A program made the position numbers and the translations under genes. Positions 1-8,221 of a stretch of DNA of 64,000 bases are shown here, piece by piece. This DNA comes from JACDAN01 sp963827705. GTDB lineage: Bacteria > Actinomycetota > Thermoleophilia > Gaiellales > Gaiellaceae. The stretch's first letter is position 1; each line of letters begins with the position of its first letter. The DNA lies in assembly GCA_963827705.1 (NCBI GenBank), contig CAWHBN010000001.1, positions 62,001 to 126,000 of the forward strand, read 5' to 3'. The notes below the pieces were generated by a model. It saw nothing but the letters and a program-made list of their open reading frames with translations. It was not told the DNA's origin and made no database searches.

Positions 1-1008
1 ACCGTCGTACGTGCCGACGTAGACCCGCTGCCGCCAGACCGCGGCCGCCGTGTAGATGTAGTTGCCGGCGCGCTGGGCCCACAGCAGCCGGCCGCTCGAG
101 GCGCCGAAGGCGTAGAGCGTGCCGTCCGTGTTCCCGACGAAGACGCGGCCGTACGCGATCGTCGGCGTGGCGTAGAAGAACTCGCGGCGCCCGAAGCGGG
201 AGAGCGCTTGAGCGCGCCAACGAAGGCGTCCCGTGCGGGCGTCAAGCGCGTAGACGCTGCCGCCGTCCGTTCCGAAATAGACCTTCCCGTTCGCGAACGC
301 CGGAGAGCTGTTGACCTCGGCGTCGGCGGTGAACGTCCAGCGGGCCTTGCCGGTGTAGATGTTGACCGCATGGAGCTTGTGGTCCCACGACCCGACGTAG
401 AGCGTCTTGCCCACGACGAGCGGTGACGACTCGAACACGCCCGCCCGGTAGCGCCAGACGATCTTCCCGGTGCGAGCCGCCATCGCCACGACCTGTCCGG
501 GCTGGTTCCGCGGGAACCGGTTGCAGGGCAGCGGCTGCATCCACGAGTGGTAGACGACGCGGTAGGCGATCGTCGGCGAGGCCGCGGAGCAGTGGTTGAA
601 CCGCCGCTGCCAGACGACCTTGCCGGTGCGGTGGTGGATGGCGAAGAACCGACCGCGCTGCTGGGCGAAATAGAGACGGCCGTACGCGATCGAGGGCGGG
701 AACTCGAGCACGTGGCCCGCCTTGAACGTCCAGCGCAGCCGGAACGGCGGGCGGATCTTGAAGTCCTCGGACGTGTGCGTGCGCTGCACGCGCAGGCCGT
801 ACGTCGGCCAGGGGAGGCGGAGGACGACGCGGCGCGGCCGCGGCGCCTCGGGCGCCTTCGCCTTCTGCGTCGTCACGAACTCCTCCGTCGACGAGCCGCG
901 CTTGTACTCGATCGTCGACTCCTCGTGGAGCCAGACACCGGCCAGGAAGCCCGGGATCGCGGCGGCGAGCGCGATCCCGGCGATGGCGAAGATCCGGTTC
1001 CCGTTCAG
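1..1008 (-). CDS. Outer-membrane-assembly-like PQQ beta-propeller protein (3' end outside window)
   Basis: About 336 residues are visible and the gene runs off the left edge. After an N-terminal membrane anchor (FAIAGIALAAAIPGFLAGVWL) come repeated propeller blades of the form YGRVFVGNTDGTLYAFGASSG and GKVYFGTDGGSVYALDARTG, with W near each blade end, as in PQQ/BamB-like eight-bladed propellers. It is probably an exported, membrane-anchored scaffold or sugar-binding protein. No ATG, GTG or TTG lies in frame near the start. The best candidate is CTG at 1008, which overlaps the TGA of the upstream gene (CTGA), so translational coupling is likely. A GGAGG lies only 3 nt before it. Family call good, start uncertain. 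Confidence 0.75.
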   Translation of the reverse strand, partial: MNGNRIFAIAGIALAAAIPGFLAGVWLHEESTIEYKRGSSTEEFVTTQKAKAPEAPRPRRVVLRLPWPTYGLRVQRTHTSEDFKIRPPFRLRWTFKAGHVLEFPPSIAYGRLYFAQQRGRFFAIHHRTGKVVWQRRFNHCSAASPTIAYRVVYHSWMQPLPCNRFPRNQPGQVVAMAARTGKIVWRYRAGVFESSPLVVGKTLYVGSWDHKLHAVNIYTGKARWTFTADAEVNSSPAFANGKVYFGTDGGSVYALDARTGRLRWRAQALSRFGRREFFYATPTIAYGRVFVGNTDGTLYAFGASSGRLLWAQRAGNYIYTAAAVWRQRVYVGTYDG

Positions 1009-1919
1009 GGCCTCCGCACCACCACGAGCGCGGAGTCGCGCCGACCAGAGACCTCGACCACGAGCGGGTAGCGACCCGGAGTGGCAGGCGCCCGCAGCCG
1101 CAGGATGCGGACCCGGGCGGACCCGACGCGGCGTCCCAGCCGCCACGAGTAGCGCCGTGCGTCGGTCGAGACGCGGACGGAGAAGCCGGCGCGGGGGCGG
1201 GCGCGGATCACCTCGGCCGCGATGTCGACATAACGGATGCGCACGTCGAACGGCCCGGTCGGCGGGCTGCGGTTGCCGGCGGCGTCGACCGCTGCGACCG
1301 AGAGGCGGTACGGCCCGCGGCGCCGTCCCTTGGGCGACCAGACGATCGCCCCGTTCCGCCGCAGCGCTGTCTTGATCTCCTGCCGACCGTCAACGAGCAG
1401 CAGCGCGTTCACCGGCTCGGACGCCCGGTACCGGATCGTGAGCTCGTCGGCGCGCCCGTCGTCGTCGGGCGAGATGACCCGCGGCCTCAACCGCGTGATC
1501 TCGAGCTCGGCCGGGGTCGTGTCGACGCGCATCCGGCGCGGAAACTCGATCGCACGGTCGAGCTTGGCGAGCTCGATATGCGGCCGATAGTTCCCCTCCG
1601 GTACGACCTGGCCGGAATCGTTCCGGCCGTCCCAGCCGAAGGCGTGGCTGCCGCGTCCGAAGCTGACGTCCCGAAGCAGGGTGCGGACGACCTGGCCGTC
1701 CTCGTCCAGGACCGTGAGGGTGAGCCGGTCCGACTGGCGGAGCCTGAACGCGATCTGCGCGGTCTGGCTCTCGCATCGACAGGTGGGGGAAAACGTCGGC
1801 GTGATCCGCGGCCGCGCGATCGGATCGGGCTCCAGCTTCAGCTCCTCCGTGACGACGAATGCCGCGGCCGTCCCGGCAAGCAGGAGCAGAACGAGGATCG
1901 TGCGCAGGTGCCGGGCCAC
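1005..1919 (-). CDS. Exported protein with FlgD-type Ig domains
   Basis: 304 residues. The GTG start gives a short basic N-terminus followed by a hydrophobic segment (LRTILVLLLLAGTAAAFVV), so it is exported or membrane-anchored. Residues about 60-130 hold a FlgD/CHU-C-like Ig repeat (VVRTL, then GWDGRNDSGQVVPEGNY), and a second Ig-like unit follows (ISPDDDGRADELTIRYRAS). Longer in-frame extensions upstream are antisense to the neighbouring plus-strand gene and lack a signal sequence, so they were rejected. A TACACT box 8 nt before the GTG suggests a near-leaderless start. It is followed by the PQQ-propeller gene, with which it probably forms an envelope operon. Substrate unknown. Confidence 0.7.
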   Translation of the reverse strand: MARHLRTILVLLLLAGTAAAFVVTEELKLEPDPIARPRITPTFSPTCRCESQTAQIAFRLRQSDRLTLTVLDEDGQVVRTLLRDVSFGRGSHAFGWDGRNDSGQVVPEGNYRPHIELAKLDRAIEFPRRMRVDTTPAELEITRLRPRVISPDDDGRADELTIRYRASEPVNALLLVDGRQEIKTALRRNGAIVWSPKGRRRGPYRLSVAAVDAAGNRSPPTGPFDVRIRYVDIAAEVIRARPRAGFSVRVSTDARRYSWRLGRRVGSARVRILRLRAPATPGRYPLVVEVSGRRDSALVVVRRP

Positions 1920-1927
1920 GCCCGCCG

Positions 1928-1933
1928 AGTGTA
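1928..1933 (-). promoter_or_regulatory. Candidate -10 box (TACACT), near-leaderless
   Basis: On the minus strand TACACT fits TANNNT and lies 8 nt before the GTG of the FlgD-Ig gene, with no Shine-Dalgarno in between. The same geometry recurs at other operon heads in this window. No clear -35 is seen. Confidence 0.45.
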
Positions 1934-1976
1934 GAGACGGGTTGTTCGGGGCCAGTGAAGGACCGGAGCGCCTGGC

Positions 1977-1982
1977 TACCAT
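1977..1982 (+). promoter_or_regulatory. Candidate -10 box (TACCAT), leaderless
   Basis: TACCAT lies exactly 7 nt before the GTG at 1990, leaving no room for a ribosome binding site. This is the arrangement of leaderless actinobacterial transcripts, in which transcription starts at the start codon. The same hexamer stands before the gene at 18178. Confidence 0.5.
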
Positions 1983-1989
1983 CCACGCC

Positions 1990-3717
1990 GTGACGAAGCT
2001 TCTGGTCGCAGGGGTCGCGGCGCTCGCGCTCTTTGCCGGAACAGCACAGGAGGCGCGAGCTGCGGACGCGTGCGGCCTGCCGAAGAGGGGGGCTGCTACT
2101 GCGTGGGTCGACTTCGCCGACGGCTCCGTGCCCTTCTGGTACCGCTTTGCGCGGCCCGGGGTCATCGCCGCCGCCTCGAACTTCATCTACCCGCCGAAGC
2201 TCCGGAGTGCCGGCGCGAAGACCGTCTACTTCGACCTGTATATGAACAGCCGCACGGGGACGCCGGCCAAGCCGACGACGGCACAGGAGACCGTCGACTG
2301 GGCGCAGCGGATCTTCTACCGGGCCGTCGCGTCGGCGGATTGCGCTCGGCCGTGGATGGCGCTGAACGAGCTCTTCGGCGCGCACACGACGACCCCGTGG
2401 ACGACGAACAACGCCCAGTACCGGGGCAACGTCCTCCTGTTCGCGAAGACCCTTCGCGAGCTCGGCGCCCGGCCGTTCATCCTCATCTCGAGCAAGCCGT
2501 ACACACAGGGCGACGCCGGAAACTGGTGGCGCGAAGCGTCGCACTATGCCGACCTCGTCCAAGAGGTCTACTTCACGGGCCGACTGATCCATCGCCAGGG
2601 CACGGTGGCGGGCAGCCGCACGATCAGAAACCGCTTCAGGGAAGCCGTACGGACGTTCACGGACATCGGGATCCCGTCGCGCAGGATCGGGATCATGCTC
2701 GGCTTCCAGGCCTCGAACCGCGGGTCGATGCCGCCGATCGCCTGGTTCGAGCACGTCAAGCTCCAGGCGCTCGCAGCGAAGCAGGTCGCGCGGGAGGCGC
2801 GGATCGGCACCGTCTGGTCGTGGGGCTGGCAGGCGCGGAACACGGCCCAGGCCGATCCGGACAAGGAAGTCGGCGCCTGCATCTGGCTCTGGACGCGCGA
2901 TCCGCGGCTGTGCGCCGGCCCTGAGGCCGCCGGGCCCGACTTCGACAAGACGCTGACGCAGGGGCAGATCACGTTGCCGCGCGGCGTGCGCTGCGAGGTG
3001 GCCGGCAACGCGATCAGCTACGGCAGCGTCCGCCGGCTCTCGCGGGTGATCGGAGACGGAGGGGTGGCCTTCTCGGCCGCCTATTCGCAGGCGGTGCTCG
3101 CCGGTCTCGTCGAGGTCCCGCGCGCGGATGTCCTCGCCGCCGTCCGAGGGATCATTCGGTCGCGATTCCGAGGCAGTAGAGCGGCCTACCGCAGAGCGCT
3201 TGCCCGGGCGGGCGCCACGGAGGGCCTCGCGCGGGGGATCATCGCCGACGAGCTCCGCCAGCAGCGGATGGGCCGCCGGTTCCGGGCGCCGAGCCCGACG
3301 GGACAGCAGATCCTCGAGTATCACGAGAACTTCTCCGCCCAGCCGGCGCGGATGGTCGAGGTCAAGCCTCGCGCGTGGTGGCTCGGCGAGCGCCGCAGGG
3401 GTCTCGCGATCGGGTCGATCGCTCCGCCGCAGGTGTTCAGCCTGCCGGCGGGCAAGAAGGTGAAGATTCGGACGGCCGACGGCGTCTACCAGGTGAAGGC
3501 GGAGGACGAGACCATGCCGCTCGGCGCCTTCCCGGTCGGCATCGCGCGAAACGCCGTCGTGTCCGCTCTGCGCGAGACCGCGCGCCGGCAGCTCTTCGAG
3601 CGCTGGTTCAACCGACCGCTGAACGACCAGCTGAAGAACCTGCGCTGCGCGGACGACCAGCTGCCGGCCGTGGCAGTGGTCGACATGACGACCTTCCTGC
3701 CGTTCTTGACGCTCTGA
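1990..3717 (+). CDS. Large exported protein with C-terminal SurA-like region
   Basis: 575 residues. The GTG start is followed by a clear signal peptide (TKLLVAGVAALALFAGTAQEARAAD). The first ~330 residues look like a soluble TIM-barrel-style domain of unknown function, with many Trp and Tyr (PWMALNEL, RTVWSWGWQ-type patches). The last ~220 residues (helical stretch around AYRRALARAGATEGLARGIIADELRQ, then a beta region ending KVKIRTADGVYQV) resemble SurA/peptidyl-prolyl isomerase-type proteins of actinobacteria. Frames starting before 1990 lack a signal peptide and overlap the opposite promoter. I do not recognise a named family. Export is well supported, function is not. Confidence 0.7.
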   Translation: MTKLLVAGVAALALFAGTAQEARAADACGLPKRGAATAWVDFADGSVPFWYRFARPGVIAAASNFIYPPKLRSAGAKTVYFDLYMNSRTGTPAKPTTAQETVDWAQRIFYRAVASADCARPWMALNELFGAHTTTPWTTNNAQYRGNVLLFAKTLRELGARPFILISSKPYTQGDAGNWWREASHYADLVQEVYFTGRLIHRQGTVAGSRTIRNRFREAVRTFTDIGIPSRRIGIMLGFQASNRGSMPPIAWFEHVKLQALAAKQVAREARIGTVWSWGWQARNTAQADPDKEVGACIWLWTRDPRLCAGPEAAGPDFDKTLTQGQITLPRGVRCEVAGNAISYGSVRRLSRVIGDGGVAFSAAYSQAVLAGLVEVPRADVLAAVRGIIRSRFRGSRAAYRRALARAGATEGLARGIIADELRQQRMGRRFRAPSPTGQQILEYHENFSAQPARMVEVKPRAWWLGERRRGLAIGSIAPPQVFSLPAGKKVKIRTADGVYQVKAEDETMPLGAFPVGIARNAVVSALRETARRQLFERWFNRPLNDQLKNLRCADDQLPAVAVVDMTTFLPFLTL

Positions 3718-3752
3718 GGTGAGTGCGCCGGGGGAAACCCGGCGCACTCACC
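3718..3752. terminator. Bidirectional terminator hairpin
   Basis: A perfect 15-bp stem (GGTGAGTGCGCCGGG at 3718-3732 with its complement at 3738-3752) has a GGAAA loop. It begins directly after the stop codon of the plus-strand gene and ends 10 nt before the stop of the convergent protease gene, so it can serve both. It lacks a strong U-tract, as is usual in high-GC actinobacteria. Confidence 0.8.
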
Positions 3753-3761
3753 GTCGAGCCC

Positions 3762-4550
3762 CTAGAGGCCGTACCTCGAGAGGAACGCCCGCGCGGACGG
3801 AGTGTCCGTACGCGAGGACACATTCGTCGAATAGCACGGGACGTCACCGGTGGAGGTGACGGCGAGCACGACGTCGCCGTCGTTCGGTGCTGCGCCGAGG
3901 AACGTGGGGCCGCCGGAGTCGCCGTAACAGGCCCCGCTGTCGCCGTGTGCCGCGTTCTGGCTCATCTTCAGCGCATCCGTTGTGAGCGCATTGAAGCCGC
4001 CGATCCCGTATCCGCGGTCACCCTCGAACGGGAACTGCGGGCCGTTCTCGCCCTTGACGATGATCTTCTCGCTCGTTCCGTACCCGACGACGGTCAGCTT
4101 CGTCTTCTGGTTGAGCCCGAGCGTGTCGAGGTAGCCGACCGTGGTCGGAACCTGCGCAAGCGGAATGGACACCGGCGCAGCGGTCTTGAGCACCATCACG
4201 GAGACGTCGCTCTTGTAGCCGCCGCGATAGGCCGGGTTCGTCACCGCCGTCGCCTCGATCAGCCCGCTCGGGAACGGCTCGATGTCCGTCTCATCGAAGG
4301 TGACGTAGTCGGGCCGCGGATCGGCCTCCAGGAACGCGGTGCAGTGGCTCGCCGTCAAGAAGATCGTGCGCGAGACCAGGGTCCCCGAGCAGACCTCCGC
4401 GTAGCCGACTCCGCTGCGCGCCGGAACCATGATCGCTCCGACGTTCGGATGCAGACCGTTGTCCGGGAAGCCGTTCGTGGTCACCGCCTGGGCGCCGGCG
4501 GCCCACACGCTGCAAGCGGCGAGAGCCGCGACAAGCAGCAATTTCTTCAC
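3762..4550 (-). CDS. Secreted trypsin-like serine protease (S1)
   Basis: 262 residues. The GTG start (a purine-rich AAGGGGGGAAA stretch sits just upstream) gives a signal peptide (KKLLLVAALAACSVWAAGAQA). The S1 catalytic residues are visible in order: His in LTASHC, Asp in KSDVSVMVL and Ser in YGDSGGP. Cys pairs suit an extracellular fold. The open frame continues upstream through the transporter gene, but that part is a shadow. It lies 35 nt after cysA on the same strand, but its function is unrelated and a separate promoter is likely. Confidence 0.85.
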   Translation of the reverse strand: MKKLLLVAALAACSVWAAGAQAVTTNGFPDNGLHPNVGAIMVPARSGVGYAEVCSGTLVSRTIFLTASHCTAFLEADPRPDYVTFDETDIEPFPSGLIEATAVTNPAYRGGYKSDVSVMVLKTAAPVSIPLAQVPTTVGYLDTLGLNQKTKLTVVGYGTSEKIIVKGENGPQFPFEGDRGYGIGGFNALTTDALKMSQNAAHGDSGACYGDSGGPTFLGAAPNDGDVVLAVTSTGDVPCYSTNVSSRTDTPSARAFLSRYGL

Positions 4551-4585
4551 GTTTCCCCCCTTCCTGCGATTGGAAGGGGCGGATC

Positions 4586-5548
4586 CTAACTCCGATATAG
4601 AGAGTTCTGTACTTCTCTCGTCGCCACGAAGACCTGGGAGCCTTCCTCGAGCTCGAGCTGCTCGGCTTCCGACTTCGTCATCTGCACCCACACCTCTCGG
4701 CCGTCCTCGAGCGCGAGGTCGGCGCGCACCTCGAAGCCGAGGTGGACGACCCGCTCGACCGTCGCACGCTCGGCCGACCCGTTCGGCTCGCGCCGCACCT
4801 CGATGTCGTGCGGGCGGACGAGCTCCTCGCCGAAGCTCGAGACGGGCCCGATGAACGTCATCACGAACTCGTTCGCCGGCCGCTCGTAGAGGTCGCGCGC
4901 ACCGCCGATCTGCTCGACACGGCCCTCGTTCATGAGGACGATCTGGTCGGCGATCTCCATCGCCTCTTCCTGGTCGTGCGTCACGAAAATGGTCGTCACG
5001 TGCACCTCGTCGTGGAGGCGGCGGAGCCAGGCGCGGAGCTCCTTGCGAACACGCGCGTCGAGGGCGCCGAACGGCTCGTCCAGGAGCAGCACCTTCGGCT
5101 CGACGGCGAGCGCCCGTGCGAGCGCCATCCGCTGTCGCTGTCCGCCCGAGAGCTGCGCCGGATAGCGCTTCGCGAGCCCGCCGAGCTGGACGAGGTCGAG
5201 GAGCTCGCCGACGCGCTCCTTGATCTCCGCCTTCGGCCGCTTGCGGATGGTCAGGCCAAACGCGACGTTGTCCCAGACGGTCATGTGCTTGAAGGCCGCG
5301 TAGTGCTGGAAGACGAAGCCGACGCCCCGCTTCTGCGGCGAGACGGTCGTCGCCTCCTCGCCCGAGATGAAGACCTCGCCGGCGTCGGGCTGCTCGAGCC
5401 CGGCGATCACGCGAAGCAGCGTCGACTTCCCGCTGCCGCTCGGCCCGAGCAGCGCTGTCAGCGAGCCACTCTCGACCTCGACGGACACGTTGTCGATCGC
5501 CGTGAAGTCGCCGAAGCACTTCGAGACGTTGCGGACCTCGATCGCCAT
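4586..5548 (-). CDS. cysA: Sulfate/thiosulfate ABC transporter, ATP-binding subunit
   Basis: 320 residues. Walker A GPSGSGKST lies at about 35-43, the signature LSGGQRQR at about 133-140 and Walker B LLLDEP at about 154-159, followed by the THDQEEA switch histidine. The C-terminal ~80 residues form the TOBE/CysA-type accessory domain. It energises sulfate import through CysT/CysW with the Sbp lipoprotein. Its ATG overlaps the TGA of cysW by one base, so the two are coupled. The upstream part of the open frame is antisense or shadow sequence and was left out. Confidence 0.92.
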   Translation of the reverse strand: MAIEVRNVSKCFGDFTAIDNVSVEVESGSLTALLGPSGSGKSTLLRVIAGLEQPDAGEVFISGEEATTVSPQKRGVGFVFQHYAAFKHMTVWDNVAFGLTIRKRPKAEIKERVGELLDLVQLGGLAKRYPAQLSGGQRQRMALARALAVEPKVLLLDEPFGALDARVRKELRAWLRRLHDEVHVTTIFVTHDQEEAMEIADQIVLMNEGRVEQIGGARDLYERPANEFVMTFIGPVSSFGEELVRPHDIEVRREPNGSAERATVERVVHLGFEVRADLALEDGREVWVQMTKSEAEQLELEEGSQVFVATREVQNSLYRS

Positions 5549-6336
5549 CAGTGCTCGTCCTTTCGGAGCAGAGTCATCGCCAGCAGCGTCATGACGGCAA
5601 GGAGCGCGAGCACGACCGAAGCCGCGTACGCATCCTGCACCTCGAACGCCTGGAACCGCTCCTCGACGTGGAGCGTCATCGTCTCCGTGCGGCCGGCGAT
5701 CCGCCCGGAGACGACGCTGACCGCGCCGAACTCGCCGAGCGCACGAGCGGTGGTCAGGACAACGCCATAGGCAACTCCCCAGCGGATCGCGGGAAGCGTC
5801 ACGCGCCAGAAGGTCTGCCAAGAGGACGCACCGAGCGTGGCGGAGGCCTCCTCCTGCTCGTCGCCGATCTCACGCAGGACGGGGACCACCTCACGGACGA
5901 CGAACGGCAGCGAGACGAAGATGGTCGCCAGCACCATCCCGGGCAGCGCAAAGATCACCTGGAAGCCGTTGTCGATCAGCCAGCCGCCCCACCAGCCCTG
6001 GCGTCCGTACACGAGAACCAGCGCGAGCCCGACGACGACCGGCGACAGAGCCAGCGGCAGGTCCACGATGCTGTTCACGAGCCCGTGGCCGCGGAACTTC
6101 CGGCGAACGATCGCGAGCGCGCACATGATCCCGAAGACGGTGTTCAGAGGCACCGCGATCAACGCGATCAAGATCGTCAGCCAGAGGGCGTGCAACGCCT
6201 CCGGCGTCGTGATCGCCGCGAAGAACTCTGCAATCCCGTCCTCGAACGCACGGAACACGACCAGCCCGACCGGGACGATGAGCAGCGCGGCGAGGTAGCC
6301 GAGCGCGGCGAATCTCAGGACGTACCTAGAGGTCAT
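5548..6336 (-). CDS. cysW: Sulfate ABC transporter permease
   Basis: 262 residues with about six membrane helices and the permease EAA-type loop around EEASATLGASSWQTFWRVTLPAI, which contacts CysA. The sequence around GEFGAVSVVSGRIAGRTETM is typical of CysW/ModB permeases. The ATG lies inside the end of cysT as read after correcting its frameshift (11-nt overlap), and the stop overlaps the cysA start. It is the second permease half of the importer. Confidence 0.9.
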   Translation of the reverse strand: MTSRYVLRFAALGYLAALLIVPVGLVVFRAFEDGIAEFFAAITTPEALHALWLTILIALIAVPLNTVFGIMCALAIVRRKFRGHGLVNSIVDLPLALSPVVVGLALVLVYGRQGWWGGWLIDNGFQVIFALPGMVLATIFVSLPFVVREVVPVLREIGDEQEEASATLGASSWQTFWRVTLPAIRWGVAYGVVLTTARALGEFGAVSVVSGRIAGRTETMTLHVEERFQAFEVQDAYAASVVLALLAVMTLLAMTLLRKDEH

Positions 6337-7148
6337 GCCTCGTGGCCCAGCGGCGCACGCCGCCGATCGCGAGCAGAACTCCGAGCGAGGCGACGAGCAG
6401 GACGACGGACACGGCGGCCGCGCCGGTGACGTTGTCGCTCTCGATCTGCCCGAAGATGTAGACGGACGCGACCTCGGTCTTGAACGGCTGGTTGCCCGGA
6501 GATCAGGACGACGGCGCCGAACTCACCGAGCGCTCGGGCGAACCCGAGCGCCGTCCCCGACAGGATCGCCGGGAACAGGTTCGGGAAGACGACTCGCCTG
6601 AAGGTCTGGAGCGGTGTGGCGCCGAGCGAATGCGCCGCCTCCTCCATGTCGCGGTCGAGCTCGAGCAGCACCGGCTGCACGGTGCGGACGACGAACGGCA
6701 GGGTCACGAACAGCAGCGCGAGAACGAGCGCCCCCGTCGTGTACGCGACGTTCACTCCGATCGGGCTCCGCGGGCCGTAGAGCGCGAGCAGCGTCAGGCC
6801 GGCGACGATCGTCGGAAGCGCGAAGGGCAGGTCGATTAGCGCGTTCACCAGGCTCTTGCCGCGGAACGAGTCGCGGACGAGCACCCAGGCGGTCACCGTC
6901 CCGGCGACGGCATTGATCAGCACCACGCCGAGCGAGATCGCGAAGGTGAGCTTGAGCGCAGCGACCGCCTGCGGCTCGGTGATCGCATCCCAGAAAGCCT
7001 GTGCTCCGCCCTCCATGGAGCGGAGCACGAGCGCTGCGAGCGGGATCAGGACGATCACGCTCAGGTATCCGGTCGTCACGCCCAGGCTGAGCGTGGCTTC
7101 ACGCCGCCTCCGGAGCGGTTTGGCGACCGGTTGCGCGACGCTACTCAA
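6326..7148 (-). CDS. cysT: Sulfate ABC transporter permease, frameshifted in this sequence
   Basis: The reading frame is normal through GEFGAVVLISG and then shifts at about 6494-6499. Restoring the frame (one base too many in the CCGGGCAAC stretch) gives NQPFKTEVASVYIFGQIES and a normal C-terminus ending ATRHDL at 6326. Without correction the protein ends at 6333 with an arginine-rich tail unlike any permease. The proposed start is TTG at 7148, which overlaps the sbp stop by 8 nt; a GTG near VTTGYLSV is an alternative. It pairs with CysW. The frameshift may be a sequence error, because the rest of the operon is intact. Confidence 0.8.
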
Positions 7149-8142
7149 GGGCTGCGCCGACCTCCCTCTGAATGCCCGCCATGATCCCGTCCTCGCGGTC
7201 GAAGAACGTCTTCTGCACCTCGTCCCAGCCGCCAACGTCCTCGATCGTGAAGAGGTCGGGCGGGGTAGGGAACTGGAACTCGCCGGCGACCGCCTCGTTC
7301 ACCGGCCGGTAGCCCGCCTTGCCGAAGACGCGTTGCGCCTCCTCCCCGCGGATGTAGTCGAGGAAGCCAGCCGCCTGTTCAGGCGTGTCCTTCGTCACCG
7401 CGACGGGGTTCTCGATCAGGATCGTCTGGTCCGGCACGACGTAGTCGAGGTCCTCGCCCTTCTCCTGGGCCAGGATCGCCTCGTTCTCGTACGCGAGCAG
7501 GACGTCGCCCTTCCCGCCGGTGAAGGTCTGGAGCGATTCGCGCGCGCTCTTGTCCTGGACGGAGACATGCTTGAAGAGCTCGCCGAGGTACTCGACTGCC
7601 TGCTCGTGCGTCTTGCCGAGCTTCCTCTGCGCGCCGTAGGCCGCCATGACGTTCCACCGCGCTCCGCCCGAGGTGAACGGGTTGGGCTCGATCACCTCGA
7701 CGCCGTCCTTGACCAGGTCGTCCCAGGTCTTGATGCCCTTCGGGTTCCCTTTCCGGACTGCGAAGACGACGACCGAGTTCGTGACCATGCCGTTGTACTG
7801 GTCATCGGCCCAGGTCTCGGCGACCTGACCGGACTCGACGAGCCGATCGACGTCCGGCGCGAGCGAGAAGGCGACGACGTCGGCCGGCAGTCCTTGCTCG
7901 ACGGCGCGGCTCTGCTCGCCCGAGCTGCCGTACGACTCGTCGAACGAGACGCCCTTGCCGGCGTCCGTCTTGGCGAAGTCCTTCGTCAGCTGCGCATAGA
8001 CCTCGCGCGGTGTCGAGTACGCGACGAGCGTCAGCTTCGCGCCGTCGGAACCGGCTTCCGCCGACTCCTCCGACGTCCCGCCGCACGCCGTGACCAACGC
8101 GGCTACGGCAATGGCGGCGAGTGCCAGAATAAGAGAACGCAT
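7141..8142 (-). CDS. sbp: Sulfate-binding lipoprotein of the ABC importer
   Basis: 333 residues. The ATG start has a good AGGAGG 4-5 nt upstream. The signal peptide ends in a lipobox (ALVTAC), so the mature protein is lipid-anchored outside the membrane. The body matches sulfate-binding proteins (KLTLVAYSTPREVYAQL, YGSSGEQSRAVEQGLPADVV, NPFTSGGARWNVMAAYG). An in-frame ATG further upstream would place the start inside the operator, so it was rejected. It is first in the sbp-cysT-cysW-cysA operon and has its own promoter. Confidence 0.92.
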   Translation of the reverse strand: MRSLILALAAIAVAALVTACGGTSEESAEAGSDGAKLTLVAYSTPREVYAQLTKDFAKTDAGKGVSFDESYGSSGEQSRAVEQGLPADVVAFSLAPDVDRLVESGQVAETWADDQYNGMVTNSVVVFAVRKGNPKGIKTWDDLVKDGVEVIEPNPFTSGGARWNVMAAYGAQRKLGKTHEQAVEYLGELFKHVSVQDKSARESLQTFTGGKGDVLLAYENEAILAQEKGEDLDYVVPDQTILIENPVAVTKDTPEQAAGFLDYIRGEEAQRVFGKAGYRPVNEAVAGEFQFPTPPDLFTIEDVGGWDEVQKTFFDREDGIMAGIQREVGAALE

Positions 8143-8164
8143 GGGGCCTCCTGAGATTGGAAAC

Positions 8165-8183
8165 GCTAATTTCACGGATTAGC
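8165..8183. promoter_or_regulatory. Operator palindrome GCTAAT-N7-ATTAGC (sbp)
   Basis: GCTAATTTCACGGATTAGC has perfect 6-base arms. It lies 2 nt downstream of the -10 box and 22 nt before the sbp ATG, so it covers the expected transcription start, which favours repression. The same arms and spacing, with spacer xxCACGx, occur at 14036-14054 in front of the second sulfur operon. The binding protein is unknown. Confidence 0.75.
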
Positions 8184-8185
8184 GG

Positions 8186-8215
8186 TTTCTATCCGGGAGG
8201 CCTCTGCGCTGTCAA
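8186..8215 (-). promoter_or_regulatory. sbp operon promoter
   Basis: On the minus strand a consensus -35 TTGACA (8215-8210) is separated by 18 nt from TAGAAA (8191-8186). The promoter starts about 10 nt after the sat stop codon, so the importer operon has its own start although it follows sat directly. Confidence 0.65.
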
Positions 8216-8221
8216 GTCGCA